Positions 1-11,090 of a stretch of 64,000 bases of DNA are shown here, one piece after another. Location: positions 1,550,001 through 1,614,000 of the forward strand of contig JAQFVV010006274.1 of NCBI GenBank assembly GCA_028023455.1, given 5' to 3'. Under the pieces are notes generated by a model. It worked only from the letters and a program-made list of their open reading frames with translations. It did not search any database and was not told where the DNA came from. Position 1 is the first letter of the stretch. Every line of letters begins with the position of its first letter. A program made the translations under genes and the position numbers. The stretch is from Epiperipatus broadwayi (Eukaryota; Onychophora; Udeonychophora; Euonychophora; Peripatidae).

Positions 1-3000
1 TTACAAAACAATAGTTTCATTAGTTATAAATTTTCAAAAATGTCTATTAAGTTCTTTTGATTTTATTTTTATGCTTAGATCTTAACAATCTTAAAGTCTT
101 TTTACTTATTATTTGAATATATTTACCCAATTCATTATTGAAGTTCACAGTCCAGCATGAACTTGTGTTCAGATCAACTATGCTATACTTAATTGAACGT
201 AATAAATCTAAATTATACATATAGAATTCACTTTCAAATTTTATCACTTAAAGTAAGTCTAATAATCTAAAAGGTTTTTTTTTCTAAGTCTTTTATCATT
301 TCATTATTATATTAATCATCTGTAAAAATAAAATCGCTACAGAGTTTTGATTTTGTAGAACTGCTTCTTATAACTCTTAATCTTTCAAAAGTGGAAACAG
401 AATAGCCTTATTTTTTTATTTTTTGTGAAAACACTTCAGATTTATATTTTCTGATATTAGTTAAAATTCTTAGGGAAAGAAAAATGTTTTCAAATATTCT
501 TAAACTGAAATATAATAAATTCTTATTATATTGAGTGATAAAAACAATTAACTAGCAGCCACAATCACTTATCTGCCTCATAACTTTTTTTACAGCTTTG
601 CATAGTTTACTACAGTAATACAGTAGTAGATTTGAGAGTTCAAAATCATGAACCACAGTTCAATTCTGTTATTTTTGATCTTTTGAACTCACATAACCTC
701 CCAAGTAACAAACCATTCAAATACAGTTGTTGTTACTTTATATATATTGTAACCATCTCTATATGGATAATAAGAATATGTACATAAAAAAATAATGTTA
801 AAATAAAAATATTTTCTTAAAACCAAGTAAGCTAGCATGAATCGGTAAATCTAAGGAAGGTCACAAAATGTCCATGAAGATAATTTCTAGTATTGACATC
901 AGTTGAACTACCCTTAAAATCCATAAGCAGAATATTATTAGATAAATTTAATATTTGCAAAACCAATAAATAGTTAATAATCAGGTCTATGAAATGAATA
1001 TGGAATTCAAATGGTGAATTAGGTGATAAATAAATTAGGATGTAGACAAGTAAATGGACGATGAAAACAAATAATAATTTAATAATGAAAATGAACGAGG
1101 TTAAGAGTGATGAGAAGAGAAAAAAAATCTGTTAGGGTGATAAATGATTAAGATGGTGATAGAATAGGAGCCAATAAAGGATGAATCAATTATGATAATG
1201 AATTAAGGTAAAATGAGGGTGAAGAAATAAAAGAAAGATCCATATGAAATACAAGAATAATGTTGGTGATGAAGAATAAGGTCCTGAATTATAAAACTAA
1301 TATTGTATTAAGTGACAGTAAGAAAAAATAAGACAAAATATGGATTCTAAGCTTGACTAAACCCAGATATTTAACCAAGAAGTTAAGATAAACTATAAGT
1401 TTTAAAAACTAGAGAAGAAATTTACATCTTAAAGTTATACTGAATCAATAAAACTGTGAAGATAAACATAACTCATATCAAAGCATAATAAAAAAAACTT
1501 TAGACATAAAAAATACTATAAATTCAAAATTATGATTGCCAACTAGTAATTTACTTTCTCAGGGTTCAAATGGGTCAGTGAAAAGGATTTTGCCACTACC
1601 CAAATATAACAAACAAAGACAGCTCATAAAACAAAATAGAATTAATAAAGAATATTTGGCAAACCCAATACTAACAGTAATATGAACTTTAAGATTTACA
1701 AAATACAAATAAATTCTTAATAAAGCAAACACAATAACTTACAAACTCTTTTATTAATAACTATAGGCAATATGATCAAGATCAGTGAATGATGTATCTA
1801 ATGATTCAAATAAACAGGTTATTCCTAAACCAATAGATCATTCAAATATTATTTAAAATAAGATATGGGCTTAAGATCAACAGTAGCAATAAGCCATAAA
1901 TTCTAAGTGTACTTTAAATGTAAGAGCTTACCAAAATCATTGTGATATGTTAATGCGTAATAAAATATACTGCATTGATTGATGATGACTTTAAGACAAT
2001 AAGATAATGTGTTGATAGCAATAACAATAATACTGTGGATGATGATTAGCAATAAGGCCACAGCCAGCCAAATATATTTTCAAAACAAGATTTATTTATA
2101 CTATTCACAACTTTTTAAAGTAATAATAAATAATTGAAAACATATATATTTCAGAAATAAATGTAAAACAATGTATATTCATTTGGTTGCAGATATATTC
2201 CCTTTAGATTTATTAACACTTTTGATGCAATGATATATTTAGTAACTGTCATTCATAATACTTATCTATAGTATGCTATTGAGGGCATTAAAGTATAACT
2301 AAACTTTACTAATAAGTAATATAATGACAATTTTCATATGAAGCACAAATGACAATTATTATTTAGCATTCTGCAATCAATTATATGAATATGGGAACAG
2401 ACACCAGAAGTCAAATGTATGCAGGATACTAAACTTTGCCCATATCCACAGAATAATAATCTTAACTATTGAAATGTCTTACGGATCCATTGCCGAACTA
2501 CTGCTTGATGGAAATGAAATGACATTGCATATGTGTATCTTTTATGCCATACAAAAGTTAAATTTTAACACTACTAATAAATTTTGTTTGTTTGCTTGTA
2601 AACTGTTGTCAAGGTACAACAGCACAATATATACACTATTTTTATTTAGCTAAATATTATAGATAAACAAGAGTCCCTGAAGCTAACTCTACCTTATCAT
2701 TGCCATACAATTTTAAAATACCAAGAACTTCACCATATATGGTGGAAAATAACTAGACGTCATCATGAGATATCAGACAATAAAGAAAGGTTCTTCAGAA
2801 CAGCATTAAGTAATTGTATAACAATATGGCAGATTTCAATACTTTTTTCCTAGGTACAAAATGTGTGGACATCATCTCAACACGGAAACGGAATGCATAC
2901 TGTGAAAATAATCTTCTCTAGGGATTAAACTATATCAGTTAAGCATAAAATAATTATAAGGCTCATCAATATCATCCTCTCATGGAATAAGCAATGGGAG

Positions 3001-5200
3001 AATATACTCCATCTACCACTGCAAAATATTAATGATACAATATTTAATAAAATTATATGTTTTTCACACTTATCAAATGGAAACTAGCACAAATCCTCAG
3101 CAAAAGAATGGCAAGATAAAATAATTCTCACATTAAAAGCTAAAAAGATAAATATCCCACTTCAAACAATGCATATATTAAATAGTATATGAAACCAACA
3201 AAGATACTGTAAATCAAATGACTATAAAATATTTTTAAATGCATAATAATATTTGCAGTAATAAGAAACACATGGTCAATGAAAAAATCGCATAAATTCT
3301 ATAAACTAAAGTGGACATACTAAATTATATGCAAAATATTGTAAAGATATAAAAAGAATGTATACCTGGTTATATAGAAAACTCCATATAATAAAATAAT
3401 TGTGTCATCGTAAGTAAATACTATCATGCTTTTGACAAATTACTCTGTTTACCCATAGATGGCATGTCAATAGAAAATTCCCATAAATGTAAGAGATGTG
3501 TATCTCTATCTAGACAAGCCTAATTTAATAATAACTTTAAGCTAACCAATACAAATATATACCTTAGTCTGTTTTCAGAATCATTGCACATTTATACCAT
3601 AAATAGAAAAAAATAATATATGCCTAAATAGCCTATCCAAAATTAATATAAAATATTAATAAACATGAACAATATAAAACAAAACATTATTATTATACTT
3701 TATTTTATTCCCATAATCCATAATTTCAATTCCGACATTATAAGCTGACTGATGAGGGAAAAACAATATCATTGTCGGCCAGCAAACTATTTTACAAGAT
3801 GACGTGTCCATATTCTTCATATTTTATCATGGTAAAGTAAATAAAATATTTAAGAGTTTCTGTCATATAAAACAATTATACAATAATGCTCTAAATATTT
3901 ACTTCTAAATTTTGGATCCATTTTCTTTTAATCAAAGCTATAGCTTAAATACTATCTCCAATTTAGAGAGTAAAAGAAAAAATTTTTCAAAAGAATTGAT
4001 AATTTTTCCATCTGCTGTAATATATTGGAAAAATTAAAAATGATTCCTCCCTTTTAAAGTATTTCAAAATCTTATTAATATTTTAAACTAATGTTAACTC
4101 CAGCATTTCGCAATAGTAATTAAGAATTTCTTATTTACCTTTTTTTTTTATTTGTAATTTTAAGCATTTTCTTTCAGAATACTATTATAAATTATAATTT
4201 TCTTTCATCAAGTTTTGCATTAAGTCTATCCAATTAAGCTATAAGTTAAATATCTTTTATAGTTACCAAAACTGTAAACATATTTTAATATTTATTTTTA
4301 ATAATGAAGTAGCAAGCATTTTAGAAAGAAAAATTTATTTGGATAATATTTTGATAGAAATTTAAATGAAATTTACGTAGACTTCATTTTTAAATTTAAA
4401 TTCAGAAAATTTCATCCTAATCACTTTTAATCTGGTTCTTATTACATTTGGTGTAAAGACAAAAAGTATTTTATAAATGATCGCACAGAATATTTTTTTT
4501 TTTGCCATTCCAAACAAATCATTATTAATCTTTAAATGTACATAATAAGCATAAATAATTAAGATTGAATAAAATTTTATGCTTACGATCTCTTGTCCAG
4601 TTTTAAATCAGAAGTCTCTTTGAACGAAGTATTTGTTTTTCAAAATGGTTCCCATTGTTTCTTAATGTGAAATTCTGGTGATTGTCAGTTGATAGATTAG
4701 TAGGTCAGACATAAGCAAAGAAGTGGAATTCTCTACACCATTATTTTACGGGTCAAAATATAATTGTCTATCATTTAAATGCAGTTCAAATTCAAATCCA
4801 GTGTTATTTATTTTTATCTTCTTGGTCTTAAATTTTGTTATAACTCAGATGTTGTTATTTCTTCTCTTGTTCTTTTAATGATACCCCTACAAACTCTGTT
4901 AGGTTATTTTATATGTTTATCAAATGGAATTGTTGTAAAAAAAATAGACCAATTAAAGCTTGGTATGTACCTACAATTAATGTCTCCATCTATACTTATT
5001 AGTGATAACCAACCAAGCTGTTAAAAATTATTTTAAGTCACAATAAAAGTATGTTTAAGGATTAATTACAAAGATTAATTTAGAATAGTTATAATTTTAA
5101 GTCTTTTTGATTATTATTTAATAATAAAAAATCAAATGTTTTTATACTTATAAATTAATAAGAAGTGTGTTCTTCTTTATCCTTTTACTTTCTTTGCATT
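1..5200. other. AT-rich non-coding DNA
   Basis: I see no gene, terminal repeat or protein-like segment here. The stretch is uniformly AT-rich with short poly-A/poly-T runs. About 1000-1280 is noticeably purine-rich (G/A on the plus strand, many GATGAA-like words), which looks like decayed simple sequence. The open frames present are short and have no recognisable protein character. It could be intron or intergenic DNA. Confidence 0.6.
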
Positions 5201-5206
5201 TTTTTA

Positions 5207-5890
5207 TATATTCATATATATTGCTTACAAGAACTCCCCTCATATACACTTTATTAAAGGAGTATATATAAAAAGAAGATAAGATATTTTTTTTTAAATC
5301 AGTTATTTTAAAAGATAGATGGAATTAACTTTGGTAAGTTAAAATGAATAGGAAAATTATTAATAAAGAAGAAGATTAGAAATAATAAAATGGCTAAAGT
5401 TAAATTTATAGGTATTAAAATAAAAAAATAAAAGATGATAAAGTATATTAAATAATAATGTAAAATGATAGATAGGAAGAAAAGATGGATAAAAAGTAGA
5501 AAATAAAGTTAAATTGATAAAGAAGTAATAAATAGTAATTTTTAAAAAATTAAAAATAAAATAGGTTTTTTAAAAAATATTAATATAAAATTGTGTATTT
5601 GATATTTTTTTTTTTTATATATAGGTTATAAATGTGTATGTGGGTGCATATATATATGGATTATATATTATTGTATTTGTGTGTATGTATATGTTTTTGA
5701 TATATATGTATGTATATATATTTTTATATGTATATGAAGTAATGATTATATGTTTATATCATTCAATATTGGAGCTCTGATGAAGACTGCAGAACAGTTG
5801 AAACTGTCTGGAAAATAAAGGAATCATTAAAAAAAATTTTTGCATTAAAATGTATATGAGGGAGTTATTGTAAGCAATATATATGAAATT
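5207..5890. mobile_element. Inverted-repeat element, possibly Penelope-like or other non-autonomous
   Basis: About 48 bp at 5207-5257 recur in inverted orientation at 5841-5890; both contain the word TGTAAGCAATATAT (in inverse orientation at the left end). The interior is purine-rich low-complexity DNA (5340-5560) and TG/TA-rich simple sequence (5580-5760). Just inside the right arm, at 5777-5808, lies a CTGATGA-stem-GAAAC segment laid out like a hammerhead core, so it may be a retroelement end. No coding region is seen. The inverted repeats are clear; the family is inference. Confidence 0.55.
5777..5808 (+). ncRNA. Degenerate hammerhead-ribozyme-like core
   Basis: CTGATGA (5777-5783) is followed by a 5-bp stem, GACTG with CAGTT, closing a CAGAA loop, then GAAAC (5800-5804) and TGTC (5805-5808). 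This is the order of a minimal hammerhead: CUGAUGA, stem II, GAAA, short stem III, GUC. The helix III gap is one base too short, and the bases flanking the motif do not form a stem I. It is probably a decayed or inactive relative of the better motif at 36686-36740, and could be coincidence. Confidence 0.3.
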
Positions 5891-6264
5891 AATAAGAACA
5901 CTAATAAATTATTACTTGAGTAAAATTTGTCCATCTGACAGATTGCATAATAAAATCTCATACCCACCCCAGCAGATGGCTTAGCATATCTCGAACAGCC
6001 TAAGTCTTTATCATTCTCGGGAGATCTGATCATAAAATTTACTTAATTTTAAAATAAAATTTAGCAACTACAATAACATACCATTGATATAATACATTGA
6101 TTTAATATATTTTAATTATTGTCAATAAAAATTTGAAATTTTACACATTTGACTGCATAAATAAAGCTTGACAAACATCAAGCCCAACCATAAGGTTACA
6201 ATATATCTAATATTATCATGTATATATGATGAATTAGTAGCATTATTTCTGGGAGCTCCTATGT

Positions 6265-6815
6265 AATAAAAATATAATAGCTAAATAGCTGATGTTTCAG
6301 TACAATAATAAGTACTTTTCTTAGAGCTTCTTCTTTTTTAATTTTTAAGAATGTATGTGGTGAGATTTTAAAGTAGTTTTTTCTTTTGTTATTTCCTCCT
6401 CATTCTCAAAATTCTATTGTCACAATATATATATGAAATTCCTTGTCGAGTTTGTTTACATTCATACATTGAACAGACCAATCATAGAATAAGCATATAT
6501 TTTTGCAAAAAATGAACAATATGACCAGAGATTATTATGGGAAGCTATAGAGATTTTTAAAATGCCCAAGAGCATATATGAAAAGTCTGAAATAAAGAAA
6601 ATCAACAATATTTGGAAAAGGCTATTGGAGGATAAAATATTTTTTAAAAACTTCTCAACAAATAGAATTTGAGAATGAGGAGAAAATAATAAAAGAAAAA
6701 ATAACGATTTTAAATCTCATCACACACATTCTTATGGTTTGAGAAAGAAGAAGCTCTGAAGAAAATACTTGATATTATACTGAAAAAGTCAATTATTTAG
6801 CTATTATATATATAT
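6265..6815. mobile_element. Foldback (long inverted repeat) MITE
   Basis: The left arm, about 6265-6425, is repeated in inverted orientation at about 6660-6815. The arms are roughly 155 bp and by eye around 85% alike, sharing words such as AGAGCTTCTTCTT with its complement AAGAAGAAGCTCT. A roughly 235-bp loop lies between them. The loop has no intact ORF. This is the architecture of a non-autonomous foldback element. I could not fix the exact ends or a target duplication. Confidence 0.65.
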
Positions 6816-7066
6816 ATGTACATTCAGAAGTATTTTTTTTTTCAAATAATGTTTAGATAAGGAATTCATGAAGCCTTAAAATAAGAAAACTTACTAGCAC
6901 ACACATTCTTATGATTTGAGAAAGAAGAAGCTCTGAGGAAAATACTTGATATTATACTGAAAAAGTCAATTATTTAGCTATTATATATATATATGTACAT
7001 TTTTTTTTTTTCAAATAATGTTTAGATAAAGAATTCATGAAGCATTAAAATAAGAAAACTTACTAG
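6724..7066. repeat. Tandem duplication, two copies of about 177 bp
   Basis: 6724-6900 and 6901-7066 are near-identical direct copies. Each begins ACACATTCTTATG and continues through TTGAGAAAGAAGAAGCTCTG to AAGAAAACTTACTAG. They differ by a few substitutions and by the length of a poly-T run. The first copy overlaps the right arm of the foldback element, so the duplication happened after that element inserted. High similarity suggests it is recent. Confidence 0.85.
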
Positions 7067-8034
7067 AATACTTTTTTCTTGAATAATGAAAGTCTGTATA
7101 GAATCAAAAAATCTGTTTTAGTAATAATTATTAATCTCTTCTATAAAGTTACAATTAATTGTATTAATTTATAACTGTTTTCTTTAGCAAACAGTTTTAA
7201 TTAAATAAATAATATAATCTTTTGTCAAATATGTTCAAATGCAAATTCTCTTAATAATATGAAGCTGTGAGAAAGATTAGAAATGAAACATTAAACTTAT
7301 CAATGCTGATTTGTATTCTTATTTTCAGTAAAAAAAAAAAAAAACCCAGAATTTTGTTGATTTTATAATATAGAATCAATCTTTTTGTTTCTTACTCATT
7401 AGTAGCATCAACTACCATGCCAGATTTCTAATATAAAGTAAATCAGTAGTATGAAACAGAGTTTCATAGTAATTGAAAAATTATTTTAAAAACAAGGAAA
7501 CATAAATAGATTTAATGAAATCTGAATGTTTTCCAGAAAACATAATTTTTCAAAACAAAATTTCACAATTTAATATTGTTTGACCTAATGAAATCATTTG
7601 ACTAGTTCAAGATGTGCAGATTTAATTTGCTCATAATATCAAAAGTATTTGACAAATTAGGACTTTATGCTCTTGATGGAAGTTTTTTAAGTTTATATTA
7701 GTTTCAGAGAATGTTGATTTTTACATGTAGGGTGCCATTTTTTAAACCTGAATACCTAACATTAAAAAAATAAATAAACACAGTATGGTTTACAAAAAAA
7801 GTATTACTGTGTTCAATAACTAATACTTTTAACATGTGTAAGTAGAACAGTAAAAAATTTGAGGAAGACTTATACAACAAAATGATCTGATGGATTGGAG
7901 AATTTAATGAAGATATTGTGTTTTATTGAGTGATTTTATGATTTTTTTTAATTTAAAAATAATTTTTAAGATTTATTTTATTTAAATTTTTTTTAAAAAT
8001 CCTTATTTACTTGATTTCTAAAAATATATAGCAT
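7067..8034. other. AT-rich non-coding DNA
   Basis: No gene or repeat end is visible. It contains poly-A and poly-T runs (for example around 7330 and 7930-8000) and ends at the 3' side of the minus-strand RTE LINE. Confidence 0.5.
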
Positions 8035-8039
8035 TATCA

Positions 8040-8720
8040 TCAACCATTATCAATCCACTGCAGGATGAAGGTCTTTCCAAATTCAATCCATCTTCTCCAA
8101 TCTTTAGCTTCTTTTTTCCACATCACTTCTGCACACTTTCTTATTTCATCCATCCATCTCATATGTGATCTCTTTCTGGGTCTTTTAAAATCTCTTAGAA
8201 TCCAGTTTAATATTTCAACTGTCCATCTATTATCATCTTTTCTAGCAATATATCCAGCCCAATTACACTTGTCTTTTAATTTGTTCAATAAGGTCAGTAA
8301 CACCTGTTTGTTCTCTTATCCTTATATTGTATTTTCACTCTCTTCTTATTACTCCTAACATGCATCTCTCCATACTTCTTTGAGTAGTCTGAAGTCTTTG
8401 TGTTGCTCTTCTATTAAGCGTCCAAGTCTCAGATCTATAAGTAATAACTGGCAAAACACATTTATTGAAAACCTTTTCAAACACATATGCATATTTCCTT
8501 TTAGTATCAAATTGTTTCTACCAAAAGCACTCCAACCAAGTTTAATTCTATGATTAATTTCATACATTAAGTTTCCATCTGTAGTAATAATCTGACCAAG
8601 ATATTTGTAGTTGTTAACTTCTTCTAACTCATCATAATCAATCTTTATTTTCATCTTGTTGGAAAACCCATTGAACATTACTTTAGTCTTTTTAACATGT
8701 ATCTTTAGTTTTACTTTCAT
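8040..8720 (-). pseudogene. RTE reverse transcriptase, C-terminal part
   Basis: Two minus-strand open segments join across a frame break near 8303-8355. The upstream one (8720-8355) reads as the region after the catalytic centre, with NNYKYLGQIITTDG, a motif typical of LINE reverse transcriptases in which a short sequence resembling YLG follows the DD box. The downstream one (8303-8040) has WAGYIARKDDNRW, then WMDEIRK and a terminal QWIDNG, typical of the tail of RTE/CFDP2-like proteins. The break and missing start make it non-functional. Confidence 0.85.
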
Positions 8721-8729
8721 CTGATAATT

Positions 8730-9590
8730 TCTGCAACATTTCTTAAAGCTCTAAAGCATTATTTGCACAAACAACTACATCATCTGAAAAATCTAAATGA
8801 CTTAAATAGTCTCCATTTACTTTTACTCATTTAGCTTCACATTTTAATCCACAAAATACTTTTTGTAGCACTACTGTAAAAGGTTTTGGAGATATGGAGT
8901 CACTCTGTCTTGCATCCTTCTCAATATTGACTTTCCTAGTATCATTATATAATCTAATTGTTGCTGTTGCATTTTTGTAAATATTCTTCAGAATATGACA
9001 TTATCCTGGATCTATACCTTGATGATCTAATGCTTTAATCACTGAAGAAATTCTTATAGAAACAAATGCCTTTTCGTAATCTACAAATCCAAAGCATAAT
9101 GGCAACTCATATTCATTGGTTTTTTCTATAACTTTTCTCAATACTTGGATATGATCTACTGTATTACTTTTAAATCCAGCTTGTTCTCTTGATTGGTGGA
9201 AATCCAATGTTCTTTGTAGACGAGTTGTAATTATTTTGGTAAAAAATTTGTATAAAATTGATAAAAGGCTGATAGGTCTATAATTTCTAATATCTTCTTT
9301 TTCACCTTTTTAAAATATTAATACTGCATTCTTCCAATCATCTGGTATATCTTTATCATTTAGATATTTGGTATATAACTTTGCCAAAAAAATTTCCATT
9401 TCTTCACCTGCTTCTCTTAATATATCAATTATAATTCCATCATTACCTGGAGCTTTTCCTTTCTTCATAAATTTAATTCCATGTCTCACTTTTTCATTTT
9501 AAATTCTGGGTAATTCAGAAGATATAATAGGTATAGCAGCTACTTGATCTTTATTACTATATAATTCTTGGTAGAAGTCTTCTGCCCCTT
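8730..9590 (-). pseudogene. RTE reverse transcriptase, catalytic region (broken)
   Basis: The minus-strand frames, read through stops, show KGKAPGNDGI near 9440-9470, a motif resembling NYRPISLL near 9280-9300, GFVDYEKAF near 9060-9090 (the first catalytic Asp region) and LDFSDDVV near 8785-8810, equivalent to the reverse transcriptase FADD box. The YEKAF and SDD positions place the palm of the polymerase here. The longest clean piece is 9207-9001. In-frame stops and frame changes show that it is a pseudogene. Confidence 0.8.
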
Positions 9591-9959
9591 TTATGATGGT
9601 ATTCCTCTTTTAGTAATTGTTCCGTCTTTTTTTCTTATTGCAGATATAAATTTCCTAGCAATACCAAAATGTTGTTTTATTCTCTTGAGACTTTTATTCT
9701 CTTCTACAGCTTTCCATGCTAGTTTACAATTATACTTTCTTATATCATTATTAACTCTTTTCTGCACCATTTTGCAAAATTCAAGATATCCAATCCCTTT
9801 TAATGCAACATTTTTGTATATCTTCATATTTCTTCTTTTCTTCATAAATTCTCTAGTCTTAGTAGAAATTTTATTGGTCAAATGTTGCTTTTTTCTACCA
9901 GCTATCTTTATTCCAGTTTTTAAAAGTGTATCAGTTATTTTTTTACTAATTTCATCCAA
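9591..9959 (-). pseudogene. RTE linker between endonuclease and reverse transcriptase
   Basis: A 122-residue open segment, rich in Lys and Arg. It reads as the region between the endonuclease and the polymerase in CFDP2-like LINE proteins: a KTREFMKKRRNM stretch, then LAWKAVEENKSLKRIK, then AIRKKDGTITKR. The next codons downstream lead into a segment resembling AEDFYQELY, which in the family begins the reverse transcriptase. The start shown by the open frame is arbitrary. Confidence 0.75.
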
Positions 9960-10139
9960 ATCTGAATCATCTTCAAAATCTGCTAATACTTGAAACTGAT
10001 TTGCAAGTTCTAATTTAAATTCATTAAAATGTTTCTGAAGATTAGAAATATCATCTGTAAATATTGTTTTTCTTAATAATTTTTGTCTCTCTAGTTTGCA
10101 TTAACAACATTACAATCTTGAAATATATATTTTCTGTTA

Positions 10140-10790
10140 GTTAAAATATAATCCAATTTGGCTATATTTTCATTTGGATGTTTCCATGTCCATTTCCTTT
10201 TAACCATTTTTCTTAAGAAAATAATTCATAATGTAAAATTTTTCTTTTTCTGCCAACTCCACAAATCTATGTCCTCTCTCATTTCTATTATCATAACCAA
10301 AATTTCCTACAGGGCTTTTATTTTTTGTTTACCATTTCTAGCATTAAAGTCTCCCATAACAATTTTAAAATGTTGTTTACTCTGATCAAAAGCCTTTTGT
10401 ACATTTATATAAAATCTTCTAGTATTTCATCACTATGACAACTTGTTGGGGCATAAAACTGAATTCTCTGCATTTGGTATCTTCTATTAAGTTGAAGAAC
10501 TAATCTTGCCACTCTGTTCGATAAACCATCAATCTCCACAATGTTGTTCTTTCACTTTTATTTATAATGAATCCTACTCCACTTGTACTTCCAATATTCC
10601 AATATCTGTGCCTTTATAGTGGAGTACATGTCCACTTTTTAAATCAATTGTCTCTTCACCTTGTCTTCTAACTTCACAAAATCCAATAATGTCCCATTTA
10701 ATATGACAGTTCTTTTAATTCTTGCAACCTTCCTTCACTTGAAAGTGATCTGCAGTTGTAAGTACTTAAATAAAAAGTTATCAAATGGCA
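10140..10790 (-). pseudogene. RTE APE-type endonuclease (broken)
   Basis: On the minus strand near 10700-10650 a frame reads as IIGFCEVRRQGEE, followed by GVGFIINK near 10580-10560. In APE-type LINE endonucleases the Glu in this N-terminal block binds the metal. Further pieces lie toward 10140, including one reading as FNARNGKQK around 10320-10340 and KWTWKHPN around 10180-10200. Several frame changes break it. The enzyme would nick target DNA to prime reverse transcription. Confidence 0.7.
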
Positions 10791-11090
10791 GCCTGGGTCC
10801 ACAATCAGGGTGTTCTTAGCACCCTCTGCTTTTGATCACCAACCACTGTTTTGGTTGGTGACTTTACAGCCTCCTAGGAATAAGGGCCATGTTTTATTTT
10901 TGTCTTTCATGATTGTATATATCTCTCCAAAAATACTTATCATTTACACCTACATTCATTCTGCCTTATCAGGCAACTAAGAAGAAAGACCATTGTCTTT
11001 CGTGATCTTAAACTCAGAGGTAACAAATTTTTAAATTCACCATGCTGGTTAATGCATGTTGGTGAGCATTCCATCCACGTTCACATAGTA

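Larger units (their letters stand above)
8035..11090 (-). mobile_element. RTE-clade LINE, nearly full length but broken
   Basis: A non-LTR retrotransposon read on the minus strand. Its order is an endonuclease-like segment (about 10780-10140), a linker (about 9959-9591), reverse transcriptase (about 9590-8730) and a C-terminal tail (about 8720-8040). The length of about 3 kb fits RTE elements, which carry one ORF with an APE-type endonuclease and a reverse transcriptase. The tail, with WAGYIARKDDNRW and a Trp/Arg-rich end, resembles the retrotransposon proteins often annotated as craniofacial development protein 2-like (BovB/RTE origin). The frame is split by many stops and shifts, so this is a dead copy. 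Related but diverged copies lie at 37860-38436 and 49975-52830 in the same orientation. Confidence 0.85.

Noticed and set aside
4779-5024. 81-residue plus-strand frame with hydrophobic stretches
   Set aside because: No family resemblance, and base composition is the same as the flanking non-coding DNA.
9568-9993. 141-residue plus-strand open frame
   Set aside because: It is antisense to the clear minus-strand RTE linker and is hydrophobic only because it reads the complement of Lys-rich codons.
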